A DNA stretch of 64,000 bases from Bacillota bacterium (GCA_029550965.1 JAKPGJ010000006.1:1-64000); one strand, 5' to 3'; positions 7,606 through 15,825 are shown, numbered from the stretch's first letter. Notes: generated by a model not told the origin, from the letters alone. Made by a program: numbers and translations.

Positions 7606-10116
7606 TTATTCCCCTTTCGCGTCATACCATGTTTTTCCGATATGCGCGTCAACGGAGAGGGGAACCTTCATTTTGTACGCGTTCTCCATCGACCGAATCA
7701 GGATTTCGGCTGCCTGTCCGGCTTCCTTTTCCGGCGCTTCGACGATCAGCTCGTCGTGTATCTGGAGAATCAGCCTTGCGCTCAGCCCGGCTTCCTGCAA
7801 CGCTTTCTCGGTGTCGATCATCGCTTTCTTGATAATGTCGGCCGCGCTGCCCTGTATCGGGGTGTTCATCGCGACGCGCTCGCCGAACGCGCGTATCTGC
7901 GCTTTCGGAGAGGTCAGCTCGGGAATATAGCGGCGTCTGCCGAATATGGTGGAGACATAGCCGTCGCGCTTCGCCGCCTCGACGGTTTCGGTCATATACT
8001 TTTTAACCATCGGGTATTTCGCAAAGTAGCCCTGAATATAATCCTTCGCTTCTTTGCGGGTAACGCCGATGTCCTCCGCCAGCGAAAACTCGCTGATGCC
8101 GTAAACAATGCCGAAGTTGACCGCTTTTGCGCGCTTGCGCATTTCGGGCGTAACCATATCCTGCGGCACGCCGAACACCTGCGAGGCGGTGAGCGTGTGG
8201 ATGTCCTCGCCGTTTAGAAAAGCATTGATCAGCGTTTCGTCGCCGGAAATATGCGCGAGCACCCGCAGCTCGATCTGCGAGTAGTCGGCGTCGATTAAAA
8301 CGCAGCCGTCCGCGGCGACAAAGAACTTGCGCAGCTCCTTGCCCATTTCCTGACGGACCGGAATGTTCTGCAGGTTCGGCTCGACCGAGGAAAGCCTGCC
8401 GGTCAGCGTCTGCGTCTGCTTGAACGTGGTGTGAATCCGCCCGTCGTCGGAAATGACCTTGAGCAGTCCGTCGGCGTAGGTGCTTTTCAGCTTCTGCAGC
8501 AATCGGTAATATAAAATCGGCTCGATGATGTCCGGCCGGTAGCGGCGCAGTTTTTCGAGCACTTCCACGTCGGTAGAGTACCCGCTCTTTGTTTTTTTGT
8601 AATGCGGGAGTTTCAAGTCCTCAAACAGAACCGCGCCCAACTGCTTGGGGGAGTTGATGTTGAAGGGTTTGCCCGCGATATCGTAAATGCTGCGCTCCGT
8701 CAGCGAAATCCATGCCGCGAGCGTTTCCGAATAATCGGCAAGCCCTTTTTTATCCACCGCAAAGCCGACGCTTTCCATCCGCGCAAGCACATAGGCGAGC
8801 GGAAGCTCTATCTCTTTGTAAAGGCGTTCCTGTTCGTTGCTTTCCGCTTTTTCCAGCATGATTTTGAACAGTTCGGGATACAGCGAAACGTCGATTTCCT
8901 TGACCGCTGCGTTCAGGTACATCAGCGCCAGCTTTTCAAACGAAACGCCGTTGTCCGAAGGGGACAGCACGTATCCGAGCAGCGAAAGGTCGTCCGCCTG
9001 ACAGTCGAACGATATGCCTTTCGCGCGCAAAAGATGGTACAGCTCCTTGACAGACCAGACGCAGATTCGGTTCTTCTCGTTTTCAAAAAACGGTTTTGCT
9101 TTTTCGTCGAACGGAACGTCGATATAATTTTCGCCGTCGGTCGCCGAGATGACGTTGTCCCTGATATGCAAATAAACCCGTTTGTCTTTTGCCATTTCGG
9201 TCAAAGCGGCGATGTCGCTTTCGATAAATTCGGGCTTTACATGAACCGTTTCTTCCTTCGTCAGGTCGAAGCGTTCGATAAACTGTTTGAACTCCAGCTT
9301 TGTGAAAAGCTCGTACAAAGCGGACTTGTTCTTGCCCTTATAGCGGTAATCCTCAATGTTTTCGGAAATGGGCACGCTCGTGCAGATTTCGGCAAGATAG
9401 CGCGACATCATGGCGCTTTCCTTGCCGGCAATCAGCTTGTCCTTCAAAGCGCCCTTGATGTTGTCGATGTTTTCGTAAACCCCTTTTAGGCTGCCGTACT
9501 CCGCGATGAGCTTTAAGGCGCCCTTCTCGCCGATGCCGGGCACGCCGGCAATGTTGTCCGAAGCGTCGCCCATAATGGCTTTGACGTCGATCAGCTGACG
9601 GGGTTTTACGCCATAGGTATCGAAAATCGCCTGTTCGTCGAAAATCTTGGTCTCGTTTGTGGTCGCAAGGTGGACGGTGGTTCCTTCGCCGACAAGCTGA
9701 AAACTGTCGCGGTCGCCGGTGACGATGACGCATTCGCAATGGTTTTCTTTCGCAATCCGCGCCAGCGTTCCTAAAATATCGTCCGCCTCGTAGCCCTCCA
9801 CTTCAAGCCTGACCAGCCCCAGCCCTTCAGCCGCTTGCTTGGCGTAGGGAAGCTGCGCGGCAAGCTCGTCCGGCATACCCTTGCGGGTCGCCTTGTAGGT
9901 CTCGCAGGCGTTGTGGCGGAAGGTTTTCGCTTTCAAATCGAACGCGATGGCGGCGTAATCAGGGTTCCCGCCGACGGCGGAAATGCCCTTTTCAATGATA
10001 TTTACAAAGCCGAAAACGGCATTCGTAGGCAGACCGTCTTTGGTCGTCAGCGGCCGGATGCCGTAAAACGCCCGGTTCAATATGCTGTTTCCGTCAAAAA
10101 CGATCATAACGCCCAT
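7606..10116 (-). CDS. polA: DNA polymerase I
   Basis: Fills gaps and removes RNA primers in lagging-strand synthesis and repair. Order of domains: 5'-3' exonuclease (~1-260, IVFDGNSILNRAFYG, VTGDRDSFQLV, GEKGALKLI), a 3'-5' exonuclease-like fold (~290-440), then the polymerase. The polymerase motifs are intact: DADYSQIELRVLAH (A), KRAKAVNFGIVYG (B) and QIHDELIVEAP (C). The proofreading fold has lost the DxE metal-binding motif (VYLHIRDNVIS in its place), as in Bacillus-type PolA, so proofreading is predicted absent. The track start is 15 residues too long. ATG 10116 (MGVMIVFDG) follows GAGG at nine bases, giving 836 aa. It has its own promoter. Confidence 0.96.
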   Translation of the reverse strand: MGVMIVFDGNSILNRAFYGIRPLTTKDGLPTNAVFGFVNIIEKGISAVGGNPDYAAIAFDLKAKTFRHNACETYKATRKGMPDELAAQLPYAKQAAEGLGLVRLEVEGYEADDILGTLARIAKENHCECVIVTGDRDSFQLVGEGTTVHLATTNETKIFDEQAIFDTYGVKPRQLIDVKAIMGDASDNIAGVPGIGEKGALKLIAEYGSLKGVYENIDNIKGALKDKLIAGKESAMMSRYLAEICTSVPISENIEDYRYKGKNKSALYELFTKLEFKQFIERFDLTKEETVHVKPEFIESDIAALTEMAKDKRVYLHIRDNVISATDGENYIDVPFDEKAKPFFENEKNRICVWSVKELYHLLRAKGISFDCQADDLSLLGYVLSPSDNGVSFEKLALMYLNAAVKEIDVSLYPELFKIMLEKAESNEQERLYKEIELPLAYVLARMESVGFAVDKKGLADYSETLAAWISLTERSIYDIAGKPFNINSPKQLGAVLFEDLKLPHYKKTKSGYSTDVEVLEKLRRYRPDIIEPILYYRLLQKLKSTYADGLLKVISDDGRIHTTFKQTQTLTGRLSSVEPNLQNIPVRQEMGKELRKFFVAADGCVLIDADYSQIELRVLAHISGDETLINAFLNGEDIHTLTASQVFGVPQDMVTPEMRKRAKAVNFGIVYGISEFSLAEDIGVTRKEAKDYIQGYFAKYPMVKKYMTETVEAAKRDGYVSTIFGRRRYIPELTSPKAQIRAFGERVAMNTPIQGSAADIIKKAMIDTEKALQEAGLSARLILQIHDELIVEAPEKEAGQAAEILIRSMENAYKMKVPLSVDAHIGKTWYDAKGE

Positions 10117-10165
10117 TGCCGTTTTCCTCTTTCTATATGTCCATAATTTTACATAATACAAAAAA

Positions 10166-10194
10166 AGTTTAGCACAGCGCTATGTCTTTGTCAA
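10166..10194 (-). promoter_or_regulatory. Promoter of polA
   Basis: On the minus strand TTGACA and TAAACT are separated by exactly 17 bases. The predicted start lies about 45 bases before the polA ATG. Confidence 0.7.
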
Positions 10195-10420
10195 GGCAAA
10201 GCGGGTAAATTTGGCGGTTTGTTCAGCCCTAAATATCGTACGCAAAATATATTAAAATAGAGCGATATATGAATAATGTTTAAAGCATTAAAAGGAGGGC
10301 GGCAATCTTTTTATTTTATGGCCGCTGACAGAAAAGAGATGAACGAAAGCGTAAAAAAAGCACAAACAGTATAAAAAACAGCAAATCGGATGAGCAATCC
10401 GATTAAATAAAAGAAAGAAA
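10195..10420. other. Intergenic region between polA and queT
   Basis: No supported gene. It contains a second minus-strand hairpin (AATCGGAT/ATCCGATT, 10383-10404 region) followed after five bases by six T on that strand, a possible back-up terminator for queT. An AGGAGGG at about 10292 precedes an 18-codon frame starting at ATG 10319, but the spacing (about 18 bases) is too long to support it. Confidence 0.5.
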
Positions 10421-10453
10421 AATAAAGGACACCGCCTTTTTTAGAGGGTGTCC
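10421..10453 (-). terminator. Terminator of queT
   Basis: On the minus strand the stem GGACACC / GGTGTCC is followed by TTTATTTTTCTTTC. It starts seven bases after the queT stop. Confidence 0.7.
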
Positions 10454-10459
10454 GGAAAT

Positions 10460-10945
10460 TTATTCAAATATACCGCTGATTTTGGTTTTTTCGATTGCCT
10501 GATGTAAAAGAAGCCCCAATATTCCGACTGAAATCAGCTCGCCCGCGCCGACGGTGATGAACATAAACCACATGGCGTCCTCCAGCTGATACGCGTATTT
10601 CAGAATAAACGGAACGGCGATGGTGTTCGAAAGAATCGGCGGCAGAACGGCTAAATATTTGTTCTTTCTGAAAAGATAAGTACCCACTGCGCCGATCAAG
10701 GTCGCGACGGAACCGAACAGAATGTCCCAGATTACGCAGCCGGTGATATAGTTGGCGATCATACAGCCGATAAACAGGCCCGGTATCGCGGCGGGCGTGA
10801 AAACCGGGAGAATGGTCAGCGCTTCGGAAAACCGAACCTGAATGACCTGGCTGGAAAGACCGAGCGCGCTTGCGAGTATTGTCATAACAACGTACAACGC
10901 CGCGACCAGCGCGCCTAAAACGAGGTTTTTTGTCCTTTTTTTCAT
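10460..10945 (-). CDS. queT: QueT-type queuosine-precursor transporter (ECF S component)
   Basis: A 161-residue integral membrane protein of about five or six helices, resembling the QueT (COG4708) substrate-binding subunit of energy-coupling-factor transporters that import the queuosine precursor preQ1 or related bases. The signature VIQVRFSEALTILPVFTPAAIPGL near residues 35-58 is characteristic of this family. The general ECF module (two ATPases and EcfT) is not in the window and must be shared from elsewhere. A preQ1-I-like aptamer directly upstream supports the substrate assignment. The ATG is preceded by AAAGGAGC within the predicted aptamer tail, so translation could be shut off when preQ1 is plentiful. 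Confidence 0.87.
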   Translation of the reverse strand: MKKRTKNLVLGALVAALYVVMTILASALGLSSQVIQVRFSEALTILPVFTPAAIPGLFIGCMIANYITGCVIWDILFGSVATLIGAVGTYLFRKNKYLAVLPPILSNTIAVPFILKYAYQLEDAMWFMFITVGAGELISVGILGLLLHQAIEKTKISGIFE

Positions 10946-10954
10946 AAAAAAGCT

Positions 10955-10997
10955 CCTTTAGTTTTGTTTAAAGTGAGGAAGGTCTCGAACTCACTGA
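10955..10997 (-). promoter_or_regulatory. Probable preQ1-I riboswitch for queT
   Basis: On the minus strand a short hairpin AGTGAG / CTCACT encloses the 12-base loop TTCGAGACCTTC. An A-rich tail follows (AAACAAAACTAA) and runs straight into the Shine-Dalgarno AAGGAG. This matches the preQ1-I architecture: five-base-pair P1, a loop starting TTC.AG and ending in the ligand-pairing C, and a tail with ACTAA that folds back to make the pseudoknot. The predicted transcription start falls at the first base of P1. The gene it precedes is a preQ1-type transporter. The pseudoknot pairing (GAG with CTA) is weaker than in the Bacillus example, so I hold it as probable. Confidence 0.66.
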
Positions 10998-11002
10998 CGG
11001 GT

Positions 11003-11031
11003 AGTTTAAATCTTTAAACGCAGTATGTCAA
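11003..11031 (-). promoter_or_regulatory. Promoter of queT
   Basis: Minus-strand TTGACA, a 17-base spacer and TAAACT. Its -35 lies in an 11-base inverted repeat (TGTCAAGTATG / CATACTTGACA, 11026-11036 and 11056-11066) shared with the divergent XRE promoter. Confidence 0.68.
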
Positions 11032-11060
11032 GTATGAATCCTTCAATTTGTAAAGCATAC

Positions 11061-11089
11061 TTGACATTTTGATTGTTGTGTGATACAAT
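11061..11089 (+). promoter_or_regulatory. Promoter of the XRE regulator gene
   Basis: TTGACA, 17 bases, TACAAT. It is divergent from the queT promoter, and the two -35 elements form the arms of a perfect 11-base inverted repeat. Confidence 0.8.
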
Positions 11090-11093
11090 GGAT

Positions 11094-11109
11094 GTAAAGT
11101 AAACTTTAC
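11094..11109. promoter_or_regulatory. Candidate operator of the XRE regulator
   Basis: A perfect 16-base palindrome, GTAAAGTAAACTTTAC, covers the predicted transcription start of the XRE gene. Its position suggests autorepression by the encoded helix-turn-helix protein. This is inference. Confidence 0.6.
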
Positions 11110-11133
11110 AAAATGACAAAAATAGGATTTAAT

Positions 11134-11340
11134 ATGAAAAACAGACTTGAAGAATTGCGAAAGGCGAGCGGACTTCAGCAAGAGCAACTTGCTGAAGCAC
11201 TTCGGGTTTCAAGACAGACAATAAGTTCGATCGAGAACGGGAGGTATAATCCTTCTATTATTCTTGCTTTCAAAATCGCACGTTTTTTTGGAAAGACAAT
11301 CGAAGAAATCTTTATTTATTCGGAGGACGACGACGCATGA
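11134..11340 (+). CDS. Small XRE-family transcriptional regulator
   Basis: A 68-residue protein that is almost entirely a Cro/CI-type helix-turn-helix: MKNRLEELRKASGLQQEQLAEAL, then the recognition helix SRQTISSIENGRYNPSI, ending KTIEEIFIY. It belongs to the very short group typical of Bacillota in which one HTH regulator is paired with a small membrane protein. ATG 11134 is preferred over the track start because AGGA lies seven bases upstream. Its stop overlaps the next start (ATGA). It probably represses its own promoter at the palindrome above. Confidence 0.9.
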   Translation: MKNRLEELRKASGLQQEQLAEALRVSRQTISSIENGRYNPSIILAFKIARFFGKTIEEIFIYSEDDDA

Positions 11341-11756
11341 AAAAGAAAAAGATATGGTTTATCCTCGTAATGGCGCTCGGAATCGGAATCGCTTTGGCAG
11401 GGGAGTTTTTCATAAAAGGCGAGGAACTCAAAACGGTGTCCGGCTTGTGCATCGGAATCGGAGCGTGCCTGTTCGGGCTGAGCATTGCGAACCTGTTTCG
11501 GCTTCGTTTTGAGCAGAAGAACCCTGCGATAGCAAAAATAAAGGAAATTGAGGAAAAGGACGAGCGGAATATCGCCATAAGAAATTGCGCGAAAGCGAAA
11601 GCGGCGGATATTACCCAATACCTGATCATTCTTCTGACCTTTATCGCGATTTTGCTTCAAGCTCCGTTATGGATCGTATTCGTCGCAATCGGGGTTTATC
11701 TTTCTTACAATATACTGTCATTGTACTATATATCCAAATTCAGCAAAGAAATGTAA
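11337..11756 (+). CDS. Small membrane protein paired with XRE regulator
   Basis: 139 residues with about four hydrophobic segments (~6-24, ~36-50, ~93-110, ~112-130). A charged cytoplasmic stretch in the middle reads KEIEEKDERNIAIRNCAKAKA, a pattern seen in DUF2178-like small membrane proteins that accompany XRE regulators in Clostridia. The function is not known. It is translationally coupled to the regulator (ATGA overlap, GGAGG inside the upstream gene). I cannot say whether it is a sensor for the regulator or its effector. Confidence 0.75.
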   Translation: MKKKKIWFILVMALGIGIALAGEFFIKGEELKTVSGLCIGIGACLFGLSIANLFRLRFEQKNPAIAKIKEIEEKDERNIAIRNCAKAKAADITQYLIILLTFIAILLQAPLWIVFVAIGVYLSYNILSLYYISKFSKEM

Positions 11757-11786
11757 AAAAGCGCCGCAGAAGTTCACTGCGGTGCT
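11754..11786 (-). terminator. Terminator of serC-serA
   Basis: The minus strand shows AGCACCGCAG / CTGCGGCGCT around a seven-base loop, followed by six T. The plus-strand XRE operon meets it tail to tail, but there is no T run in that direction. Confidence 0.78.
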
Positions 11787-11800
11787 CATTCTATATCGAA

Positions 11801-12961
11801 CTAAACAATATTTACCCTTCTGATGCCCGGAATCGAGAGAATCTTCGCGGCAACCTCGTCGCCGACGGCGCTGTTGGTGTCGAATAAGGAAATCGCGTTG
11901 TTTCCCTTCGAGTGGCTCAACAGGCTTTCGATGTTGATGTTTACGCTCGACAAAGCGGTGGAGATCTGCGCGAGCATGTTCGGGATATTCTCGTGCAGAA
12001 CTACAACTCTGGTTACCGTCGTGCGGGGCAGGTTTATCTCCGGGTAGTTTACGCTGTTGCGGATGTTGCCGTTCTCAAGATAATCAATCATCTGCTGCGC
12101 CGCCATATACGCGCAGTTTTCCTCCGACTCGGGGGTAGAAGCGCCGAGGTGGGGAATGGCGATAACGCCCTCTACGCCGATTAAATCTTCGGTCGGGAAA
12201 TCGGTCACATAAGCCGCGACCTTGCCGCTGGCAAGCGATTCGATGATATCGGTCGTGTTGACGATGTCGTCTCTGGAAAGATTGATGATGCGGACGCCGT
12301 CCTTCATTTTCGCGATGGTTTCTTTGTTAATCATGTGCTTGGTCGAAGGAAGCGAGGGAACGTGCAGGGTGATATAATCGCTCTTTTCGTAGATTTCATC
12401 GTAATTTTCGGCTTTTCCGATCGCTCTGGACAGGCACCACGCCGCGTTGACGGTTATGTACGGGTCGCAGCCGATGACCTCCATGCCGAGCGCGCAGGCC
12501 GCGTTCGCGACCAGGCCGCCGATGGCGCCGAGACCGATTACGCCGAGCGTTTTGCCCTTGATTTCGGGACCCGCGAATTTGGACTTGCCCTTCTCGACCA
12601 GCTTGGTGAAGTTGGGCTGACCTTTCAGCGTCGCTACCCAGCTGACGCCGCCGATGATGTTTCTGGAAGCGAGCAGCAAAGCCGCGATGGTCAGCTCTTT
12701 TACGCCGTTCGCGTTGGCGCTGGGGGTGTTGAACACGACAATGCCCTTCTCCGAGCAGCGGTCAATCGGAATGTTGTCAACGCCCGCGCCCGCTCTCGCG
12801 ATGGCGCGCAGTCTGCCGCCGAACTCCATCTCGTGCAGGGAAGCCGAGCGGACAAGAATGCCGTCCGGATTCTCGCAGGATTCGGATAAATTGTATTTGC
12901 GGGGATCAAACAGGTCGGTACCTGTTTTGGATATTTTGTTGAGTAGTTTTATTTCTGTCAT
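11801..12961 (-). CDS. serA: D-3-phosphoglycerate dehydrogenase
   Basis: Oxidises 3-phosphoglycerate to 3-phosphohydroxypyruvate with NAD+, the first step of serine synthesis. The catalytic domain has the NAD motif GLGAIGGLVANAA, the substrate arginine region INLSRDDIVN and the catalytic histidine in IPHLGASTPE. The last ~75 residues form an ACT domain (TRVVVLHENIPNMLAQIS), which in this family senses serine. The track begins at a TTG. ATG 12961 (MTEIKLL) has GAGAGAGG eight bases before it and is preferred, giving 386 aa. It is co-transcribed 33 bases after serC. Confidence 0.95.
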   Translation of the reverse strand: MTEIKLLNKISKTGTDLFDPRKYNLSESCENPDGILVRSASLHEMEFGGRLRAIARAGAGVDNIPIDRCSEKGIVVFNTPSANANGVKELTIAALLLASRNIIGGVSWVATLKGQPNFTKLVEKGKSKFAGPEIKGKTLGVIGLGAIGGLVANAACALGMEVIGCDPYITVNAAWCLSRAIGKAENYDEIYEKSDYITLHVPSLPSTKHMINKETIAKMKDGVRIINLSRDDIVNTTDIIESLASGKVAAYVTDFPTEDLIGVEGVIAIPHLGASTPESEENCAYMAAQQMIDYLENGNIRNSVNYPEINLPRTTVTRVVVLHENIPNMLAQISTALSSVNINIESLLSHSKGNNAISLFDTNSAVGDEVAAKILSIPGIRRVNIV

Positions 12962-12994
12962 GCTGTCAACCTCTCTCAAATTTTTACCGGCTTT

Positions 12995-14074
12995 TTACTG
13001 TTTGTTCTCGGCTTCGAATTTCGCCATGAACTCGACCAGCTTCTTTACGCCTTCGATGGGCATCGCGTTGTAGATGGAAGCTCTCATTCCGCCGACGGAG
13101 CGGTGACCTTTCAGGTTCACAAAGCCCGCGGCTTTCGCTTCGGCGCAGAACTTCTTATCCAGTTCTTCGCTTCCGGTTACGAAGCAGACGTTCATGCGCG
13201 AGCGGAACTCTTTCTGCGCTGTCGCTTTGAAGAGCTTCGACTGGTCCAGGTAATCGTACAGAATGGCGGCTTTTTCGCGGTTTATTTTCTCCATCGCCTC
13301 AAGGCCGCCCAATTCCAAAATCCACTCGAACACAAGTCCGGCGATATAAATCGAATAGCAGGGCGGCGTGTTGTACATCGAGCCGTTGTCCGCCTGAACC
13401 TTGTAGTCCAGCATCACCGGCGTTTCCGGACGCGCGTTCCCGATCAAATCCTCGCGCACGATGACGACCGTAACGCCTGCCGGACCCATGTTCTTCTGGG
13501 CGCCGGCGTATATCAGACCGAACCTGGTCACGTCAATCGGCGCCGACAGGATATAGGAGGACATATCGGCTACCAGCGGGATGCCGCCGGTCTCGGGTAT
13601 ATAATGAAAAGTGGTTCCGTATATGGTATTGTTGTAGCAGATATGCACATAGTCCGCGTCGGGGGAAAACTTGTCTACATAAGGAACATACGAAAAGTTT
13701 TTGTCCTTCGAGCTGGCGAGCACGTTTACCTCGCCGTATTTTGCCGCCTCGTCGGCGGCTTTCTTTGAGAACTGTCCGCTGATGATGTAATCGGCTTTTC
13801 TATGTTTATTCATCAGGTTGAGGGGAACCGCGGCAAACTGCGTCGTAGCCCCGCCCTGCAGAAACAGCACTTTATAATTGTCTGGAATGTTCATCAGTTT
13901 ACGGAGATTCTGCTCTGCGTTTGCAATAATTTCTTCGTAAGCAGGCGACCGGTGGCTCATCTCCATCACTGACATTCCGCTGCCCTTGTAGTCGGTCATT
14001 TCTTTGGCGGCTCTTTCCAGCACGGGCAAGGGGAGCATGGACGGACCTGCCGAAAAATTATAAACGCGATTCAT
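12995..14074 (-). CDS. serC: Phosphoserine aminotransferase
   Basis: Converts 3-phosphohydroxypyruvate and glutamate to phosphoserine and 2-oxoglutarate with pyridoxal phosphate. The opening VYNFSAGPSMLPLPVLE and the PLP lysine in LIYAGAQKNMGPAG are diagnostic, and the C-terminal VGGMRASIYNAMP is typical. Two ATGs are possible. The second (14074, MNRVYNF) lies six bases after AGAGGA and is preferred; the first touches it. With serA it covers two of the three serine-pathway steps. No serB was seen; a phosphatase elsewhere may supply it. Confidence 0.95.
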   Translation of the reverse strand: MNRVYNFSAGPSMLPLPVLERAAKEMTDYKGSGMSVMEMSHRSPAYEEIIANAEQNLRKLMNIPDNYKVLFLQGGATTQFAAVPLNLMNKHRKADYIISGQFSKKAADEAAKYGEVNVLASSKDKNFSYVPYVDKFSPDADYVHICYNNTIYGTTFHYIPETGGIPLVADMSSYILSAPIDVTRFGLIYAGAQKNMGPAGVTVVIVREDLIGNARPETPVMLDYKVQADNGSMYNTPPCYSIYIAGLVFEWILELGGLEAMEKINREKAAILYDYLDQSKLFKATAQKEFRSRMNVCFVTGSEELDKKFCAEAKAAGFVNLKGHRSVGGMRASIYNAMPIEGVKKLVEFMAKFEAENKQ

Positions 14075-14109
14075 TTTCATTCCTCTTTCCAGTTATAATA
14101 TTATTACTT

Positions 14110-14138
14110 ATGATACAGCAATTGAAGTTTTTAGTCAA
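14110..14138 (-). promoter_or_regulatory. Promoter of serC-serA
   Basis: Minus-strand TTGACT, 17-base spacer, TATCAT. It starts the serC-serA transcript about 30 bases before serC. Confidence 0.68.
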
Positions 14139-14283
14139 TGTTTTTTTGCATAAATATACTTATTCAATTCACAAATCTACGGTCGTATTGTTAAAATTCG
14201 ACAGCTATCCTTTAAAAAAAACAAAACCCGACGAAATATCCTACTGGTATTAAGTACTACTTTCCAAGATAAAAGAATATGTA

Positions 14284-14312
14284 TTGACATTGCTTTTTTG
14301 ACGGTTTATAAT
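14284..14312 (+). promoter_or_regulatory. Promoter of the Wzz/BY-kinase pair
   Basis: Consensus TTGACA and TATAAT separated by 17 bases. GGGAGG precedes the start ATG of the first gene. Confidence 0.85.
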
Positions 14313-14343
14313 AGACAAGTATTAATGATGTGGGAGGTATCAA

Positions 14344-15051
14344 ATGGAGTTTACTTACGAGAAGTTCTTTAAATTAATTAAGGAACATTTGATTGTGATA
14401 CTGGCCGGCGGCATTCTGTGCTTTGCGGCAGCTTTTGCGTATTCCAAGTTCATGATAGATCCGGTATATTACTCGCAGTCGAAGATTGGCATTCAATCCG
14501 AGAAGCAGATCAGTCCGGCCAATCCGACCGTCGAGATCAACTATGCGAGAATGATTGTTTCTTCATACCTTGAAATACTGGATTCGCATGATTTTTACGA
14601 GCAGGTTTATCAAAGCATCCCGGACGAGTACAAGCCCAGCTCTCCGGAGGAGCTTCGGAAAAACACATCTTTGACCATTAAAGACAACACAGAGGTTATT
14701 CAGATACAGTACAACAGCACGGACAGAGATAAAGTTCAGTTCGTAACATCAAAAATCGTAGAAAAAATCTGCACGTACACCCCGCTCACAGAGAGCTACA
14801 AGGCGAACGTCAGCATTTACGAAAGCGCCACTGCCCCGAAAGTTTCCAACGATAATATCACGCTGTTTTCCATCGTCGGATTCGTGCTCGGCATCGTCAT
14901 CGTATTTGTCATCGTATTGCTGAAGGATATGCTGGACACGCGCGTAAAAACCGTCAACGACCTCAAAGAGCGATACAATGTGCCGGTTCTCGGAGCAATA
15001 CCGACTTTCAAGGGGAAAAAGCTAAGGAGGGAGGACAATTTAGATGGCTGA
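14344..15051 (+). CDS. Wzz-family polysaccharide co-polymerase (kinase modulator)
   Basis: A membrane protein of the Wzz/YveK/CapA type that controls chain length of capsule or exopolysaccharide and activates its partner tyrosine kinase. Two transmembrane helices flank the extracellular loop: ~18-36 (IVILAGGILCFAAAFAYSKF) and ~173-195. The N-terminal SQSKIGIQ segment and the C-terminal DTRVKTVNDL..YNVPVLGAIP, which contacts the kinase, are typical. At 235 aa it is the short Gram-positive form. It overlaps the kinase gene by eight bases. It probably serves a Wzy-type polysaccharide, separate from the Pel locus; the initiating transferase at the window start could belong to the same pathway. 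Confidence 0.9.
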   Translation: MEFTYEKFFKLIKEHLIVILAGGILCFAAAFAYSKFMIDPVYYSQSKIGIQSEKQISPANPTVEINYARMIVSSYLEILDSHDFYEQVYQSIPDEYKPSSPEELRKNTSLTIKDNTEVIQIQYNSTDRDKVQFVTSKIVEKICTYTPLTESYKANVSIYESATAPKVSNDNITLFSIVGFVLGIVIVFVIVLLKDMLDTRVKTVNDLKERYNVPVLGAIPTFKGKKLRREDNLDG

Positions 15052-15784
15052 AGAGCAGAAAGGCAGCGGCCGAGTTGCGTTTGACTATTCTTACGGCAAC
15101 AGCGAACTTTTCAGCGTTCAGGAAGCCTATAAGGCGATTCGAACCAACATCATACTTTCCGTCATCAAGGACGGCTGTAAGAAGATCGTCGTAACCAGCT
15201 CGCTGCAGGCCGAAGGAAAATCCACGACCTCCGTCAACATCGCCATTTCGCTGGCGCAGGCGTTCAACAAAGTGCTGTTCATCGACTGCGACCTGCGTCT
15301 TTCAAAGGTGCATAAAGCGCTCGGAATTGCAAGAGACCCCGGAATCACCAATATTTTAAGCGGTCTTGCTTCTATAGAGGAGTCCATTCAGCCGACGAAG
15401 TTTGAGAACCTTTTCGTCATTCCCGCCGGCATTCCGGCGCCGAACCCCTCCGAGATGCTGGCAAGCGCGAAGATGCAGCTGCTTCTCTCCAAACTCGAGA
15501 CCAAGTTTGATTATATTATCATGGATACGCCGCCGATCAACATTGTTTCGGACGCGCTGCCGCTCGCGAAGATTGCCGACGGCGTCATACTGGTCGTCAG
15601 AAGCCGGGTGACCACCTACGCCGACCTGGACAAAGCGGTAAAGGCGCTTCAGTTTATCGACGCGAAAATCATCGGCATGATTCTGAACGATTCGGCTGAA
15701 GAGAAAAACAAGCATTACAAGAACAACCGCTACGGTTACGGCTACGGCTACGGTTATAGCGGATATAACGAAAAAACGCGATAA
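15044..15784 (+). CDS. Bacterial tyrosine kinase (CpsD/YwqD type)
   Basis: A cytoplasmic BY-kinase that autophosphorylates a C-terminal tyrosine cluster and, with its membrane partner, regulates polysaccharide polymerisation. Walker A (SSLQAEGKSTTSVNIA), Walker A' (VLFIDCDLRLSKVHK) and Walker B (YIIMDTPPIN) are all present. The tail is an alternating Tyr-Gly run (YGYGYGYGYSGY), the expected phospho-acceptor region. At 246 aa it has the usual Gram-positive length. It overlaps the Wzz-like gene, so the two proteins should be made together. Confidence 0.94.
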   Translation: MAEEQKGSGRVAFDYSYGNSELFSVQEAYKAIRTNIILSVIKDGCKKIVVTSSLQAEGKSTTSVNIAISLAQAFNKVLFIDCDLRLSKVHKALGIARDPGITNILSGLASIEESIQPTKFENLFVIPAGIPAPNPSEMLASAKMQLLLSKLETKFDYIIMDTPPINIVSDALPLAKIADGVILVVRSRVTTYADLDKAVKALQFIDAKIIGMILNDSAEEKNKHYKNNRYGYGYGYGYSGYNEKTR

Positions 15785-15792
15785 AAACAAAC

Positions 15793-15825
15793 AGCGGACA
15801 GCTTTTGCTGTCCGCTTTATTTTTA
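15793..15825. terminator. Shared terminator between BY-kinase and SGNH genes
   Basis: A perfect ten-base-pair stem AGCGGACAGC / GCTGTCCGCT with a TTTT loop, T-rich on both sides. It can end the plus-strand kinase operon and the convergent minus-strand SGNH gene. Confidence 0.88.

Noticed and set aside
8602-9489. Long plus-strand ORF of 295 aa opposite polA
   Set aside because: It is a shadow of polA in another frame, with no recognisable motif or ribosome binding site. The polA reading is certain.
10292-10375. Eighteen-codon ORF (MAADRKEMNESV...) after an AGGAGGG
   Set aside because: The distance from the Shine-Dalgarno to the ATG is about 18 bases and the peptide has no recognisable features.
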